This document shows, in pieces, positions 63,101-64,000 of a DNA stretch of 64,000 bases. This stretch comes from JACDAE01 sp963744875. GTDB lineage: Bacteria; Chloroflexota; Ktedonobacteria; Ktedonobacterales; Ktedonobacteraceae. The position numbers and the translations under genes were made by a program. The first letter of the stretch is position 1. Every line of letters starts with the position of its first letter. The stretch covers positions 756,787 to 820,786 of the forward strand of contig CAVUVQ010000010.1 of assembly GCA_963744875.1 (NCBI GenBank). The letters are read 5' to 3'. The notes under the pieces were generated by a model. That model was not told the origin of the DNA, searched no databases, and was given only the letters and a program-made list of their open reading frames with translations.

Positions 63101-63712
63101 TTCAATAAGTAAAAATATTTTATCTTCCACGCCATTTGGAAATTCGACCAGTTCGTTATTAGAGAGAAAAAGGATACATTTTTGTAGGAATGTTTCCAGA
63201 GATGAGGCATTTTGCAAAGAGCGCCAGAACACATAATCGAATTTGTCCTGCAACTGTTCCGTCAACGCTGCCGTGAGAGCCGTTTTACCAACTCCTCCCG
63301 CACCCAGGATTGCCACGACATTACATTGGTCATCCACGATCCATTTTTCCAGGATTGCGCTCTCGTGATCTCTTCCATAAAGTTGCCTGACATGTAGAGC
63401 CTCTCCCCAATCAATATGATAAGGTACGGAGGAATGATTGAGGATCAATTTCTCTACATCTCCATTTTTGCTTTTCCTCTCTTGAGGTTCTTCATTCTCA
63501 TATTGCATTAACCCCAACTCTTCAGGCGTTTTCTTATATAACTTGCAAAGCATTGAGCGATATTCCAGGCTGGGGCGAACCTCTCCACGTTCCCAACGCC
63601 CTACTGTTTTAGGATTAATATTAATTGTATTGGCTACCTTTTCCTGTGACCAGCCACGCATCTCGCGTTCACGCCTCAAAAGCTTAGCCCACGATACTAT
63701 TTGTTTCTCCAT
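60150..63712 (-). pseudogene. XRE / NB-ARC / 14-WD40 STAND protein, one frameshift
   Basis: From ATG 63712: XRE domain (WSQEKVANTININPKTVGRW), then an NB-ARC NTPase with Walker A VVAILGAGGVGKTALTAALT and Walker B CLLILDNLETIL, up to SGNPLALKL near 62760. There the sense moves one frame to SETVSGTIREVFRGDITRFL, a winged-helix region (LSPVEQEVLYWLAIGREPVS), and fourteen WD40 repeats of 42 residues (for example HTDWVRSVAFSPDGRLLISG) ending near 60290. The open frames are 62738-63712 and 60150-62804. Whole, it would be ~1,180 residues: a ligand-sensing switch with two seven-bladed propellers. Confidence 0.82.
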
Positions 63713-64000
63713 AAGAAATCACCCATTCCATATCTTTACATCTCCAGTAATAATAAGACATGATCTGGCTCTTCAGTACCGACACCTGTCTCCCACCTGT
63801 CCACAAGATGACCTGAAGAAATGGTTATCACTAGCCTCTCAATAGGCTATGCTTATAAGGTAATGATGAGGCCAAAGCCGTTTCCTACCTTCTACATATA
63901 TAGAAGAGACGATAAAAGGATACTTTTGTCAAAGGAATAAACGGTTTTTCCTATAAACACTTCCCTTTGTAGCATATCAGTTGAGTGAGGTCTATGCAAG
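63713..64000. other. Upstream region of the WD40 STAND gene
   Basis: No supported gene to the window edge. It should hold the leftward promoter of the gene at 63712; no obvious operator was noticed. Confidence 0.35.

Overview
The window looks like chromosome from a Ktedonobacteria-type member of the Chloroflexota. This is inferred from gene content, with no rRNA or marker gene to confirm it: an ECF sigma factor paired with a membrane WD40 protein, two very large XRE-headed STAND-type NTPases, secreted Ser/Thr-Pro-rich glycosidases, a MurQ/NagZ/NagA amino-sugar locus, and decayed insertion sequences. No tRNA, rRNA or CRISPR array was recognised.

1-9.2 kb is an accessory block, almost all on the minus strand: SSB, small zinc-ribbon and HNH proteins, an ECF sigma factor, a membrane/coiled-coil protein, a lipoprotein, a soluble-looking lytic transglycosylase, a J-domain protein and several very short overlapping genes. 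It resembles part of a plasmid or integrative/conjugative element, but no relaxase, VirB4 or integrase is visible. It carries a perfect 26-bp inverted repeat at its left end, two copies of a hairpin element with compensating stem changes, a recurring TGTTGGGGAACA-like word, and a GTCAG-rich array in front of an HTH/acetyltransferase-like gene.

10-15 kb holds a HEAT-repeat gene with no visible start, two tandem TcmP-type genes and a DUF5131 three-Cys-motif gene. This is the best candidate for an incompletely understood system. 15-27 kb holds several frameshifted genes, the sigma/WD40 pair, a MarR regulator with a very clear operator in the promoter of an alpha/beta hydrolase, PPOX, Nudix, a zinc-ribbon sigma factor and a CPBP protease.

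27.3-30.9 kb is an ISL3-type insertion sequence split by a group II intron remnant. The 5' part of the intron is deleted, so the transposase N-terminus now runs in frame into the intron reverse transcriptase. A MOSC gene is cut at its edge. 31-43 kb has an APH-like kinase with a hairpin over its ribosome binding site, a PadR / HAAS-pentapeptide / ABC exporter operon, an XRE-NACHT membrane NTPase, a small secreted protein and a membrane esterase.

43-56 kb is a GlcNAc/chitin/peptidoglycan-recycling locus: a peptide-type ABC importer, SIS deaminase/isomerase, NagA, a GntR/HutC regulator, MurQ, an N-acetylhexosamine kinase, GH3 NagZ-like and a GH18 chitinase. Sites close to the DasR/NagR dre box (AGTGGTCTAGACCACT) lie in equivalent promoter positions before the importer and the chitinase. 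Four of these genes carry at least eight frameshifts in total, while the regulator, murQ, kinase, GH3 and GH18 are intact. 56-64 kb adds a MazG-like protein, a GH26 mannanase, secreted proteins and a 14-repeat WD40 NTPase interrupted by one frameshift.
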